DNA from: an uncultured Lachnospiraceae bacterium
GTDB lineage: Bacteria; Bacillota; Clostridia; Lachnospirales; Lachnospiraceae
Assembly (NCBI GenBank): GCA_948473115.1
Contig: CAOKWI010000007.1
Coordinates: 1 to 64,000 of the forward strand
DNA: 64,000 nt
Direction of reading: 5' to 3'
The translations under genes and the position numbers were made by a program. Every line of letters begins with the position of its first letter. The stretch's first letter is position 1. The notes below the pieces were generated by a model, which saw nothing but the letters and a program-made list of their open reading frames with translations, had not been told where the DNA came from and did no database searches. Of this stretch, positions 8,744 through 17,755 are shown piece by piece.

Positions 8744-11047
8744 ATGGGGACATATCGGATCTTTAAGGGGAAAAGTGTTTTTTTAAAATTGTTCGGCTCA
8801 TATTTGTTAATCTTGGGGCTTACACTGGCTGTGGAGATGGGAATTTCTGTACAGATATTAACTGCCAGCCGGAAACAGGTGGAGACACTGAATAAAAGTC
8901 TGATACAGCTTGTGCGGAATGAGTGTGATAATCAGATCAGGACGATATACAGAAGCCTGGATGTGCTGGCGTTGGATGAAAAGGTACAATCCCTGTCGAA
9001 TGTGAAAGGGGAATTCCGTCCCAATAATCAGTACAAGGCTTTTGCCCTTTATGAGGAATTACAAAATATGCGCTTTTCCTCGGATGGATATGAGTTATTG
9101 TATGTCTTTTTCAGAAACACGGATTCCGTCGTCAGCGCTTCCGGGAATATGTCCCTGGAAATGTACCATTCGCTTTATTACAAAAATCTTGACATTACGC
9201 TGGAGGAATTGCGGGACTATTTAAGCGGGCAGCATTACCATGACATTAAAATAGTATCCGCAGCGGAGAGAACCGGCGCCATTATGTTTACCATGACCAG
9301 CCTGAACACGGAAGCAGGAGGAACTGACGCCACCATCGTGATTCAGATCACTCCGGACATGGTAAATGACAGAATTGAGTCCGTCAAATGGAATGAGGAT
9401 GTGAGGGCGGCAATCCTGAACAGTGAAAATGAGTTTGTCAACAGTGTCGTCTTTCCGGAAGCCGGCGGGTTAACCTATGAAAGTGCGCCCATAGACACTA
9501 ATTTTTCAATCTGTCTGAATGAGGAAGACTATATAGGCATTGCGATGAAGTCCACGGAAGCGGACTGGATTTATGTGCTGATGGCGCAGGAAGATATCAT
9601 TGAAGACAGTGCAAATCAGGTAAAAAAATACTGTCTGGCCGGTTTGGGCGTCTGTCTGGCGCTGGGATTTCTCTTTTCGTATTATCTGACGACGCAGAAC
9701 TATAATCCCATAAAAGGGCTGATGGAGCTGTTTCGAAAGAGGCAGAAGGACCAGGAGGACAATACCGGGCTCCTGCGGGAAAATGAGTATCAGTGGCTGG
9801 AGAACCAGGCAAGAAGATTTTTTACGGAACATGAGGATATACAGCGCAATTTGAGCAGAGACCAGAAGAGACTGAAGGATTTCTGCCTCTATAAGCTGCT
9901 GACCCAGCCATATGAAGAGCTGGATGCCGTAGAACTGGAGGTGCTGAACCAAAGCGGAGTGACGGATGGGATTCTCAGGGTGGTCTTTTTGTCTGTGGGA
10001 GCGGTTCGGGAAGAACGGCGGGAGGAGATGGCGGATGCGGCAGAAGATATGACACAGGAGCTGAAGCTTTTTATCATAAAAAACGTGGCGGGAGAGATGC
10101 TGAACGAAGTGTTTCCCTCGGAAATGCTGGACACGGGAAAAGCAGTTATCGCGTTGATCCGCCTGGATGCCATGAATACAGACAATTATGACCTTATGTG
10201 GAATGCGCTTTCCAGGGCGTTTGACCTGATAAAGGAAAAATTCCAGTTTTGTATGCAGATTTGTGCGGGCACGGCAAAGGAAGGAGTAGGGGGGGTGCAT
10301 CTTTCCTATCTGGAGGCGAAGGAAACAGAAGAGTATGCGGCGCTTCTGGATACTTACTATATTAATTACAATGATATCAGGAACAGGAGCAAACGGTATT
10401 ATTACCCGTTGGAGGCGGACTCCAGGATCATCAATGCGATCATTGCGGGCAAACCGGATATTGTCATACGCTGTGTGAACGAAATCCTGCATACCAACTA
10501 CCATGAAAATCATATTGCGGTAAAGCTGCTGACATGGCTGATCTATGATCTGCTGGGAACTGTCATGCGGGGAGCCGATGAAATTGGCTGCAGTGACTTT
10601 TTCGAGCAATACTGGAAGGATTTCGAGGGATTCGAAGATCTGTCCCGGAAATCCCTGGAGAAGATCGAGGAGCAGTTTGCCGAATTGATTTACGCCCTCT
10701 GCGGGGAAGCTGAAAAAAGAAAGAGCGGGGGAGATACCAATCTGGCGGATAAGATCCAGAAGTATATCAGAGAGAATTACCGGGATCCGGATCTGAATAT
10801 TTCACAGACAGCGCTGCATTTCGAAAAAACACCGGCGTACATTTCCTCCGTCTATAAGAAGCAGACCGGGAAGAGCCTTTTGAAGCTGATCACACAGATG
10901 CGGATAGATTGCGCGGTGGAGCTTCTTCAGGAGGGGAAAAGCGTGAACGATACCGCCGTGCTTTCCGGATTCAGGGACAGCAGATCCTTCATCCGGGTAT
11001 TTAAGGAAAGCACCGGTCTGACACCAGGACAGATGAAAAAAGAATAA
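8744..11047 (+). CDS. Membrane-anchored AraC-family regulator, YesS-like, for the sugar locus
   Basis: 767-residue one-component sensor-regulator. A transmembrane helix at about 13-38 and another at about 297-317 frame an extracellular sensor domain of some 255 residues; a cytoplasmic linker follows and the last 100 residues form the AraC/XylS double helix-turn-helix (NISQTALHFEKTPAYISSVYKK, SVNDTAVLSGFRDSRSFIRVFK). Size and plan match Bacillus YesS, which switches on rhamnogalacturonan-use genes. The ABC transporter and enzyme genes start about 200 bases downstream on the same strand, so it most likely activates them when a cognate oligosaccharide or the binding lipoprotein signals outside. 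Confidence 0.92.
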   Translation: MGTYRIFKGKSVFLKLFGSYLLILGLTLAVEMGISVQILTASRKQVETLNKSLIQLVRNECDNQIRTIYRSLDVLALDEKVQSLSNVKGEFRPNNQYKAFALYEELQNMRFSSDGYELLYVFFRNTDSVVSASGNMSLEMYHSLYYKNLDITLEELRDYLSGQHYHDIKIVSAAERTGAIMFTMTSLNTEAGGTDATIVIQITPDMVNDRIESVKWNEDVRAAILNSENEFVNSVVFPEAGGLTYESAPIDTNFSICLNEEDYIGIAMKSTEADWIYVLMAQEDIIEDSANQVKKYCLAGLGVCLALGFLFSYYLTTQNYNPIKGLMELFRKRQKDQEDNTGLLRENEYQWLENQARRFFTEHEDIQRNLSRDQKRLKDFCLYKLLTQPYEELDAVELEVLNQSGVTDGILRVVFLSVGAVREERREEMADAAEDMTQELKLFIIKNVAGEMLNEVFPSEMLDTGKAVIALIRLDAMNTDNYDLMWNALSRAFDLIKEKFQFCMQICAGTAKEGVGGVHLSYLEAKETEEYAALLDTYYINYNDIRNRSKRYYYPLEADSRIINAIIAGKPDIVIRCVNEILHTNYHENHIAVKLLTWLIYDLLGTVMRGADEIGCSDFFEQYWKDFEGFEDLSRKSLEKIEEQFAELIYALCGEAEKRKSGGDTNLADKIQKYIRENYRDPDLNISQTALHFEKTPAYISSVYKKQTGKSLLKLITQMRIDCAVELLQEGKSVNDTAVLSGFRDSRSFIRVFKESTGLTPGQMKKE

Positions 11048-11089
11048 TTTCCCACTAAAATGGCTATTGCTTTCAGAATTGTGAATCAG

Positions 11090-11123
11090 AAAACCTTGGT
11101 TTTGTCTATGGAACCAAGGTTTT
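11090..11123 (+). terminator. Hairpin after the AraC gene (terminator or operator)
   Basis: 12-bp inverted repeat AAAACCTTGGTT / AACCAAGGTTTT with a 10-base loop, 43 bases beyond the regulator stop. A T run forms the 3' arm end. It also contains a direct repeat GGTTTTGTCTAT (11098-11109 and 11118-11129), so a binding site for the regulator cannot be excluded. Confidence 0.5.
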
Positions 11124-11262
11124 GTCTATATTCAAAACAATGGGAGATGTGATATGTTCGTTACACATCCAGTAGCTACGGATTCGAAAGGAAGAAGCAA
11201 TTCAGATTTCAGATGATGAAAAAGTAAGATGACGAAAAAGCAAGAAGTCGGAGGAAATGTGT

Positions 11263-12912
11263 ATGAGAAAGAAAAACGTATTAGCGGTCATACTTTCAGC
11301 TGCGTTGGCGGCAGCCACACTTGCAGGCTGCGGAGGTACTGATAATAAGGATGGCCTGCAGACAGGAAATTCGCAGACGGGAAGCTCACAGGCAGGAAGC
11401 TCACAGACAGACAGCACGCAGGCAGAAACGGGCTCTCAGTCGGGCACTGCATTGACATACTGGTGTGAACTGAACCAGAACGTATCCGCAAACTATTCGA
11501 ACCTGGGCGAGACTCCTTTTGGAAAGGAATGGCAGAAGGAGACCGGCATCACGGTTGAATTTCAGCATCCGCCTGCTAATCAGGGCAGCGAGCAGTTCAG
11601 CCTGATGCTGGCAGACGGAGAGCTTCCGGATCTGCTGGAATACGCATGGATGAATTATCCGGGAGGACCGGAAAAAGCCATCAAGGACGGCAATATTTAT
11701 GAACTGACCGATATTATTAATCAATATTGCCCTAATCTTAGAAAGTACCTGGATGAAAATCCTGACATTGACAGAATGATCAAGACAGACGAGGGACACT
11801 ACTATTGCTTCCCTTTTATCCGCGGCGATGACAGGCTCTGTAATACTATCGGCCTTATGCTTCGTCAGGACTGGCTGGAGGAGCTGGATATGGAGGTTCC
11901 CACCACGATTGACGAGTGGCATGATGTGCTGGTGGCTTTCAGGGATAAGAAAGGTGCTACGGCGCCTCTTTCCTGGGAATATACCATGGGTTCCCTTACG
12001 TCCGCGAATCCGTTTGCATACGCTTACGGAACCTGCCGTGAATTTTACCTGGGCGATGACGGGAAGATTCATTTCGGGCCTGCGGAAGATGGATACAAGC
12101 AGTATTTGGAGCTGTTTCATCAGTGGTATGGCGAGAAGCTGATCGACCAGGATCTGGCATCGCTGCAGCTGGATCAGGTCAGCGCGAAGATCACCAGCGG
12201 CCAGGCAGGAGCATCCATTGGATGGGCAGGAAGCCGCATGGGGACATGGGTCAATGCCGCGGTACAGACAAACCCTGATTTCATGCTGGTGTGCGCTCCC
12301 TATCCCACGATCAACAAAGGCGATCAGCCCCAGATGGGACAGATCGACAACCGCTACCCCAACCAGGGAAGCGTTGCGATTACCACAAGCTGCAAGGATA
12401 TAGAAGCGGCTGCCAAGCTGATGGATTTCGCATACGGGGAAGAGGGCCATATGATGTTTAACTTCGGCATTGAGGGCGAGTCATATAACATGATCGACGG
12501 ATATCCTACGTATACGGATGTTATCTTAAACAATCCCGACGGCTGGAGCGTCGCGCAGTCTCTGTCCGCTTATATCAGAGGTAATTATAACGGCCCCTTT
12601 GTGCAGGATATCAGATATCTGGAGCAGTACTATACGATTGACACCCAGAAGGAGAGCAATCTGATCTGGGGAGCGACAAATGCTGCAAAATATAAGGTTC
12701 CGCCGGTGACGCCTACCACGGAGGAAAGCAAGGAATACTCGACTATCATGAACGAGATCAACACCTATCGTGACGAGATGACATTAAAGTTCATTTTAGG
12801 CGATGAGAGCCTGGATAAATTTGACGAATATGTTAAGACCCTGAATGAACTTGGACTGGAAAGGGCGCTTGAAATCCAGAATGCGGCGTTGGATCGGTAC
12901 AATGCGCGTTAA
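11263..12912 (+). CDS. ABC sugar-importer substrate-binding lipoprotein (LplA/YtcQ-type)
   Basis: Extracellular family-1 solute-binding protein, 549 residues from the chosen start. The ATG at 11263 is preferred to that at 11257 because GGAGG at 11250-11254 then has proper spacing. The signal peptide ends in a lipobox, LAGC, so the mature protein is a lipoprotein anchored outside the membrane; a Gly/Ser/Gln/Thr-rich linker of about 35 residues follows. The size and the two permeases downstream match the large binding proteins of LplABC and YtcQ-YteP-YtcP importers, which take up oligosaccharides and have no dedicated ATPase gene. None is present here either, so a shared MsmK-like ATPase is expected elsewhere. 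Confidence 0.93.
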   Translation: MRKKNVLAVILSAALAAATLAGCGGTDNKDGLQTGNSQTGSSQAGSSQTDSTQAETGSQSGTALTYWCELNQNVSANYSNLGETPFGKEWQKETGITVEFQHPPANQGSEQFSLMLADGELPDLLEYAWMNYPGGPEKAIKDGNIYELTDIINQYCPNLRKYLDENPDIDRMIKTDEGHYYCFPFIRGDDRLCNTIGLMLRQDWLEELDMEVPTTIDEWHDVLVAFRDKKGATAPLSWEYTMGSLTSANPFAYAYGTCREFYLGDDGKIHFGPAEDGYKQYLELFHQWYGEKLIDQDLASLQLDQVSAKITSGQAGASIGWAGSRMGTWVNAAVQTNPDFMLVCAPYPTINKGDQPQMGQIDNRYPNQGSVAITTSCKDIEAAAKLMDFAYGEEGHMMFNFGIEGESYNMIDGYPTYTDVILNNPDGWSVAQSLSAYIRGNYNGPFVQDIRYLEQYYTIDTQKESNLIWGATNAAKYKVPPVTPTTEESKEYSTIMNEINTYRDEMTLKFILGDESLDKFDEYVKTLNELGLERALEIQNAALDRYNAR

Positions 12913-12927
12913 GGAACCGTAAAATGA

Positions 12928-12967
12928 GACACCGGGCGCTGAGAATATTTTCATGGCGCCCGATGTC
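12928..12967 (+). promoter_or_regulatory. Intercistronic hairpin between binding protein and permeases
   Basis: GACACCGGGCGC (12928-12939) pairs with GCGCCCGATGTC (12956-12967) with one C-A mismatch. No T run follows, so it is more likely an mRNA-stabilising or partial-termination element that keeps binding-protein mRNA more abundant than the permease mRNA, as is common in ABC importer operons. Confidence 0.6.
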
Positions 12968-13008
12968 GTATAAACAGATATCCTATCGAAAGTGAAGGGT
13001 GGCAAACT

Positions 13009-13929
13009 ATGAAGAAACAGTCTTTTTCCCAGAGGGCAAAAAAGGATTTCAGACGGAACCGCGCTTTATATCTGTTGGTGCTTCCGGTATTGGCCTTCTA
13101 TATCATTTTCCATTATAAACCCATGTACGGCGCGATCATCGCCTTTAAGGACTATTCTCCCGGTACAGGCATCGCAGCCAGTCCCTGGGTTGGCCTCGCA
13201 AATTTTACCCGTTTTTTCAGCGGCCCGTATTTCGCCCGGCTGATCCGCAATACGCTCTTGCTCAGCCTGTACAGTCTCCTGTTCGGATTCCCGGCGCCGA
13301 TCATCCTGGCACTGCTGCTAAACGAGGTGAGGAATAAAAAGTTTAAGAGCGTTACACAGACGATCACATATCTGCCCCACTTTATTTCCATGATCGTGGT
13401 AACGGGAATGATTTCTAACTTCTGTCTGTCAAACGGTCTGTTTAACGATATTATAGTGCTGTTTGGAGGGGAGCGCTCGCCGCTCCTGCAGAATCCGAAC
13501 CTGTATCGGACGATCTATGTGGCGTCCAGCATATGGCAGGAGGTCGGATGGGGCTCCATCATCTATCTCTCCGCACTTTCCGGAGTGGATGCACAGCTTT
13601 ATGAAGCGGCCTCCATCGACGGGGCGGGCAAATGGAAGCAAATGCTGAATGTGACTCTGCCGGGCATTTCTCCTACCATTATTACCATGCTCATTTTGAA
13701 GATGGGTTCCCTGATGAGCCTGGGCTATGAAAAGACGATCCTGCTTTATAATGCATCGACCTATGAAACGGCGGATATCATCTCTTCCTATACATACCGG
13801 GTGGGACTTTTGGATCAGGATTGGAGCTATTCGACGGCCATCGGCCTGTTTAACTCTGTCATAAACTGTGTCCTGTTAGTCATAAGCAATCGTCTGAGTA
13901 AGAAGCTCAGCGATACCAGTCTGTGGTAG
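13009..13929 (+). CDS. ABC sugar-importer permease, LplB/YteP-type
   Basis: 306-residue inner-membrane permease with six predicted helices. The cytoplasmic ATPase-docking EAA loop is YEAASIDGAGKWKQMLNVTLPGI, near residue 200. The opening RNRALYLLVLPVLAFYIIFHYKPMYGAIIAFKDYSP is typical of the LplB branch. A GAAGGGTGG site precedes the start. It ends overlapping the Shine-Dalgarno region of the second permease, showing they are translated together. Confidence 0.95.
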   Translation: MKKQSFSQRAKKDFRRNRALYLLVLPVLAFYIIFHYKPMYGAIIAFKDYSPGTGIAASPWVGLANFTRFFSGPYFARLIRNTLLLSLYSLLFGFPAPIILALLLNEVRNKKFKSVTQTITYLPHFISMIVVTGMISNFCLSNGLFNDIIVLFGGERSPLLQNPNLYRTIYVASSIWQEVGWGSIIYLSALSGVDAQLYEAASIDGAGKWKQMLNVTLPGISPTIITMLILKMGSLMSLGYEKTILLYNASTYETADIISSYTYRVGLLDQDWSYSTAIGLFNSVINCVLLVISNRLSKKLSDTSLW

Positions 13930-13940
13930 GAGGTGACATT

Positions 13941-14822
13941 ATGAAAATAAAACGTTCCATGGGTGAGAGGATTTTTGGCGTCTTCAATTACATCATTCTT
14001 TCCCTTATCATGCTGCTCTGTTTTTATCCGGTATGGTATGTCCTCGTGGCATCCTTTTCGGACAGCGGCCTCCTGATGCAGCATTCGGGTCTGCTTTTTA
14101 AGTCTCTGGGATTTAACACGGATGCCTATGTAAAGGTATTCCAGAATCCCATGATCCTGAGAGGATACGCAAATACGCTGTTTATATTGGTAGTGGGCGT
14201 GGTGTTTGATATCATTATGACTTCTCTGGGGGCTTATTTCCTGTCCCGGAAAAACGTAATGTTCAAGAAACCGATCATCATCCTGATTATGTTTACCATG
14301 TTCTTTTCCGGCGGTATGATTCCTTTTTACCTGAATTTAAAGGATCTGCACCTGACCAAGACCCTCTGGGGACTGATTATCCCGTTTATGATCAGTACAT
14401 ACAACATGATTATTCTGAGAACTTCCTTTGAAAGTCTGCCTGACAGCCTGGTGGAGGCGGCTCAGATTGACGGAGCCAGCCACTTTAAGATTCTGGGCAG
14501 AATCGTATTGCCTCTCTCCAAGGCGATCATTGCCGTCATGGTCCTGTATTATGGCGTGGGCATCTGGAATGCGTGGTTCTGGGCATCCGCTATCATCCGC
14601 GACAGGGAGCAATATCCCTTACAGGTAATCTTAAGGGAAATCCTGCTGCAGAATGATGTGGGATCCATGTCCGCAGGTGTCAGTGTGGCTGACCAGGAGG
14701 CGGTAGGTATGACAATCAAATACGCCACGATTGTGGTGGCTACCGTGCCGATCCTTTGTGTGTATCCCTTTCTGCAAAGGTATTTTACCAAGGGAGTCAT
14801 GATCGGGGCGGTAAAGGAATAG
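13941..14822 (+). CDS. ABC sugar-importer permease, LplC/YtcP-type
   Basis: Second permease of the heterodimer, 293 residues. ATG at 13941 is chosen since TAGGAGGTGA lies at 13927-13936; an in-frame GTG at 13923 lies inside the previous gene and lacks a site. The EAA loop reads VEAAQIDGASHFKILGRIVLPLS, and the C-terminal FLQRYFTKGVMIGAVKE tail is the standard end of this family. Operon partner of the preceding lipoprotein and permease. Confidence 0.95.
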   Translation: MKIKRSMGERIFGVFNYIILSLIMLLCFYPVWYVLVASFSDSGLLMQHSGLLFKSLGFNTDAYVKVFQNPMILRGYANTLFILVVGVVFDIIMTSLGAYFLSRKNVMFKKPIIILIMFTMFFSGGMIPFYLNLKDLHLTKTLWGLIIPFMISTYNMIILRTSFESLPDSLVEAAQIDGASHFKILGRIVLPLSKAIIAVMVLYYGVGIWNAWFWASAIIRDREQYPLQVILREILLQNDVGSMSAGVSVADQEAVGMTIKYATIVVATVPILCVYPFLQRYFTKGVMIGAVKE

Positions 14823-14852
14823 TGTGAGCAAAAAGAAACGGAGAGGCAGGAT

Positions 14853-15974
14853 ATGAAGGTTTGGGAAAAAAGTGTTTTTAGGGATGCCTATGAGACAGAG
14901 CTGGCATACATTGAAACGGTTTTGCGGGGCAGTCTGGATCAATTTGTGGGAGTGTACCCACATGTGAGTGAGAACAACTGGTATCCGGCGGAAAAGAATG
15001 TGCTTTGGACGGCTTCCTTTTTTGTCGGCATGTGCTTTCTGGCCTACGAGCACAGCGGGGATAATGTGTTTCTGAAATATGAGAAAGAGCACTTGAGGAG
15101 CTTTGAAGACAGGCTGATCAACCGGAATCATATCAGTCATGACCTGGGGTTTTTATATACCCTGTCCTGTGTGGCGGACTATAAGGTGACAGGGAATCCG
15201 GAGGGAGACAGGATCGCGAGAAAAGCAGCGCAGATGCTGACAGAACGCTACAACGAAAAGGGCGAATATATTCAGGCATGGGGGGATATGAGGATCAAGT
15301 ATCCCAATGTAAAGATCATTATTGACACTATGCTGAACCTGCCGCTGCTATACTGGACCGGTGATCCGGAAAAGGCGGCGATGGCGGAAAAGCATGCCAT
15401 GACGGCCTCCCATACATTGGTCAGGCCGGATTATTCCACCTACCATACTTATCTCATGGATCCGGACACCGGCAAAGCAGTCTGCGGTAAAACGCATCAG
15501 GGGCACAGGGATGAATCCATTTGGGCGAGGGGCCAGGGCTGGGCGGTGTATGGCTATGCGCTGTCCTACCGCTACACCGGGAATCATGCATTTCTGTCAA
15601 TAGCAGAAAAGGCAGCGGAGGTCTTTATAAAAAATCTGCCGGAGAATCTGATTCCCTACTGGGACTTCGACTTCACGGATCAAAATCCTGATATCAGGGA
15701 TACTTCTGCTGCTTCCATTTTCGTCTGCGGCCTGCTGGAGTTATGCGGCCATGTGCCGGAGGAGAAGGCGGAAGAATATCTTGAGCTGGCCGAAAAGATA
15801 ATGAAGAGCCTGCGGGAGCAGTACTCCACCAGGGGGCTTACGCGTTCCAACGGTATTTTGACGGAAGGAATGTACCACCGCCATGACGGGGAGGAGGAAT
15901 GTACCATCTGGGGAGACTATTTCTACATGGAGGCGCTGATAAGGCTTACGAGGGACTGGAAGCCGTACTGGTAA
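14853..15974 (+). CDS. GH88 unsaturated glucuronyl hydrolase
   Basis: Cytosolic (alpha/alpha)6-barrel enzyme, 373 residues, no signal peptide. It releases 4,5-unsaturated uronic acid from the non-reducing end of oligosaccharides made by polysaccharide lyases, by hydrating the double bond. Both catalytic aspartates match Bacillus UGL: the Asp of SHDLGFLY and the Asp of IIIDTMLNLPLLYW. The pattern WARGQGWAVYGYALSYRYTG is also typical. GH105 is the close alternative, but NLPLLYW and the HDLGF motif favour GH88. Begins 31 bases after the permease, so the importer very probably brings in unsaturated-uronate oligosaccharides (glycosaminoglycan, gellan-type or similar). Confidence 0.9.
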   Translation: MKVWEKSVFRDAYETELAYIETVLRGSLDQFVGVYPHVSENNWYPAEKNVLWTASFFVGMCFLAYEHSGDNVFLKYEKEHLRSFEDRLINRNHISHDLGFLYTLSCVADYKVTGNPEGDRIARKAAQMLTERYNEKGEYIQAWGDMRIKYPNVKIIIDTMLNLPLLYWTGDPEKAAMAEKHAMTASHTLVRPDYSTYHTYLMDPDTGKAVCGKTHQGHRDESIWARGQGWAVYGYALSYRYTGNHAFLSIAEKAAEVFIKNLPENLIPYWDFDFTDQNPDIRDTSAASIFVCGLLELCGHVPEEKAEEYLELAEKIMKSLREQYSTRGLTRSNGILTEGMYHRHDGEEECTIWGDYFYMEALIRLTRDWKPYW

Positions 15975-16015
15975 GAGATTACGGCGGATTTGGCATGATT
16001 TGACGGAGGGCTGTA

Positions 16016-17755
16016 ATGAGAGAATTGAGAACAAGAAATGATGTGGCGCTGTTGCTGCTGGACTGGATCCGGCCATTAAAGGCACATTACAGTGAGGGAG
16101 GAGCCTGGCTGAAGATTGGCGACACTTCGGCCCATTACGGGGAAACGTCCATTCGAATGGAAGGCTTTTCCCGTGTGCTCTGGGGACTCGGGCCTTTGTT
16201 TTCCCAACAGAATACGACATTGCCTGAGGAGATAAGACAGGAAATAGAGGAGTGGAAAATGCTCGCCAGGAATGGCCTGATTCACGGGACGGATCCGGAC
16301 TATGCCGAGTACTGGCTGGATGTGTGGGATTACGACCAGAAGATGGTGGAGATGGCCGCAATCGCCAATGCCCTGATGCTGGCGCCGGGGGTGTTCTGGG
16401 AGCCTTTGACGGTGGAACAGAGGCAGAATGTGTATAACTGGCTGAATCAGATCAATGCCCACAAGGTACATCCCAACAACTGGAGATTCTTTCGGGTACT
16501 GGTAAATATGCTGTTTCGGAAGCTCGGGCTGCCGGAGGACAGGGAGTGCATGCAGGACGATTTGAAGGTAATAGAAAATTGCTATGAAGGAGACGGCTGG
16601 TACTTTGACGGCAATCCCGGACAGAAGGATTATTATATTCCCTTTGCCATGCATTATTACGGACTGATTTATGCGGCGCAAATGAAAGAGTATGACGCGG
16701 AATACTGCAATATACTCCGGCACAGGGCGGAAAGCTTTTACTCTGACTTTATTTACTGGTTTGACAGGGATGGAAGGGAAGTGCCTTTTGGCCGGAGCCT
16801 GACCTACCGCTTTGCCCACAGCGCGGCTTTTGCGGCTATGGCTTTTGCGGGGATTCCTGTACCTGTGGGAGAGCTGAAGCACCTTGTGCTGGGGAATCTG
16901 CGGTATTGGATGAATCAGCCCATACTGGACTGTGCCGGCATCCTGACGATAGGATATCAGTACCCGAATCTGATCATGAGCGAAAGATATAATGCGCCCG
17001 GCTCTCCCTACTGGAGCTTCAAGACGTTCCTGATCCTTGCACTTCCTGAGGAACATCCCTTCTGGCAGGCCGGGGAAGTAAAGCCGGCACTGGAAGGGAA
17101 GAAGCTTCTGGCGCATCCCAACATGATCGCCGTACACGAGCAGAGCGGGCATACGCTCTTGTACCCCGCCGGACAGCATTCGGCAAACTTCGGAAACACC
17201 ACTGCAAAGTACCAGAAATTTGTGTATTCCAATCTGTTCGGATTCAGCGTTTCACGGGGAACGGATTTGGAGGATGGAGCATTTGACAATACGCTGGCGG
17301 CCACGAGAGCGGGTGAGAACTGTTGGCGGATGCGCAGGGAGATCAGGCAGTTTGAGGTTACAGAGGAGTATACCAGAACAGTTTATGAACTGCTTCCCGG
17401 AGTGACGGTGGAGAGCTTTATCATTCCGCAGCCTGAGGGACATATCAGAATACACCATATAGAGACGGAGGAGGACATCGAACTGGCTGACGGCGGGTTT
17501 GCCATCAGGATGGAGGATGGAATGGTTCGCATGGATGCTTCCATGATTCAAACTGCAGATCGGGAAACGCACTGCCGTTTCCCGTGGGGAAATGCGGGGG
17601 CTGTCAATATGGAAGGCGAGGGAGAGGCAAAGCTGGTGACACCCTTCCCGAACACAAACCTGATGTATGGTATCACTGTGATCCCCACAATTTACTTTAA
17701 GCTAAAGGCAGGAAAATACAGCCTGAAAAATTATTTTTATGGGGTGCAGAAATGA
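16016..17755 (+). CDS. DUF2264 family protein
   Basis: 579 residues, no signal peptide. The N-terminal two thirds match DUF2264 (WLKIGDTSAHYGETSIRMEGFSRVLWGLGPLF; later YDQKMVEMAAIANALML, NNWRFFRVLVNMLFRKLG, GDGWYFDGNPGQKDYYIPFAMHYYGLIY), an all-helical toroid-like fold, followed by a beta-rich C-terminus. The biochemical function is not established by sequence; members recur next to GH88/GH105 enzymes and lyases, so a role on uronic-acid glycans is inferred. Start follows GACGGAGGG; the stop overlaps the next start by four bases (ATGA), giving translational coupling. Confidence 0.85.
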   Translation: MRELRTRNDVALLLLDWIRPLKAHYSEGGAWLKIGDTSAHYGETSIRMEGFSRVLWGLGPLFSQQNTTLPEEIRQEIEEWKMLARNGLIHGTDPDYAEYWLDVWDYDQKMVEMAAIANALMLAPGVFWEPLTVEQRQNVYNWLNQINAHKVHPNNWRFFRVLVNMLFRKLGLPEDRECMQDDLKVIENCYEGDGWYFDGNPGQKDYYIPFAMHYYGLIYAAQMKEYDAEYCNILRHRAESFYSDFIYWFDRDGREVPFGRSLTYRFAHSAAFAAMAFAGIPVPVGELKHLVLGNLRYWMNQPILDCAGILTIGYQYPNLIMSERYNAPGSPYWSFKTFLILALPEEHPFWQAGEVKPALEGKKLLAHPNMIAVHEQSGHTLLYPAGQHSANFGNTTAKYQKFVYSNLFGFSVSRGTDLEDGAFDNTLAATRAGENCWRMRREIRQFEVTEEYTRTVYELLPGVTVESFIIPQPEGHIRIHHIETEEDIELADGGFAIRMEDGMVRMDASMIQTADRETHCRFPWGNAGAVNMEGEGEAKLVTPFPNTNLMYGITVIPTIYFKLKAGKYSLKNYFYGVQK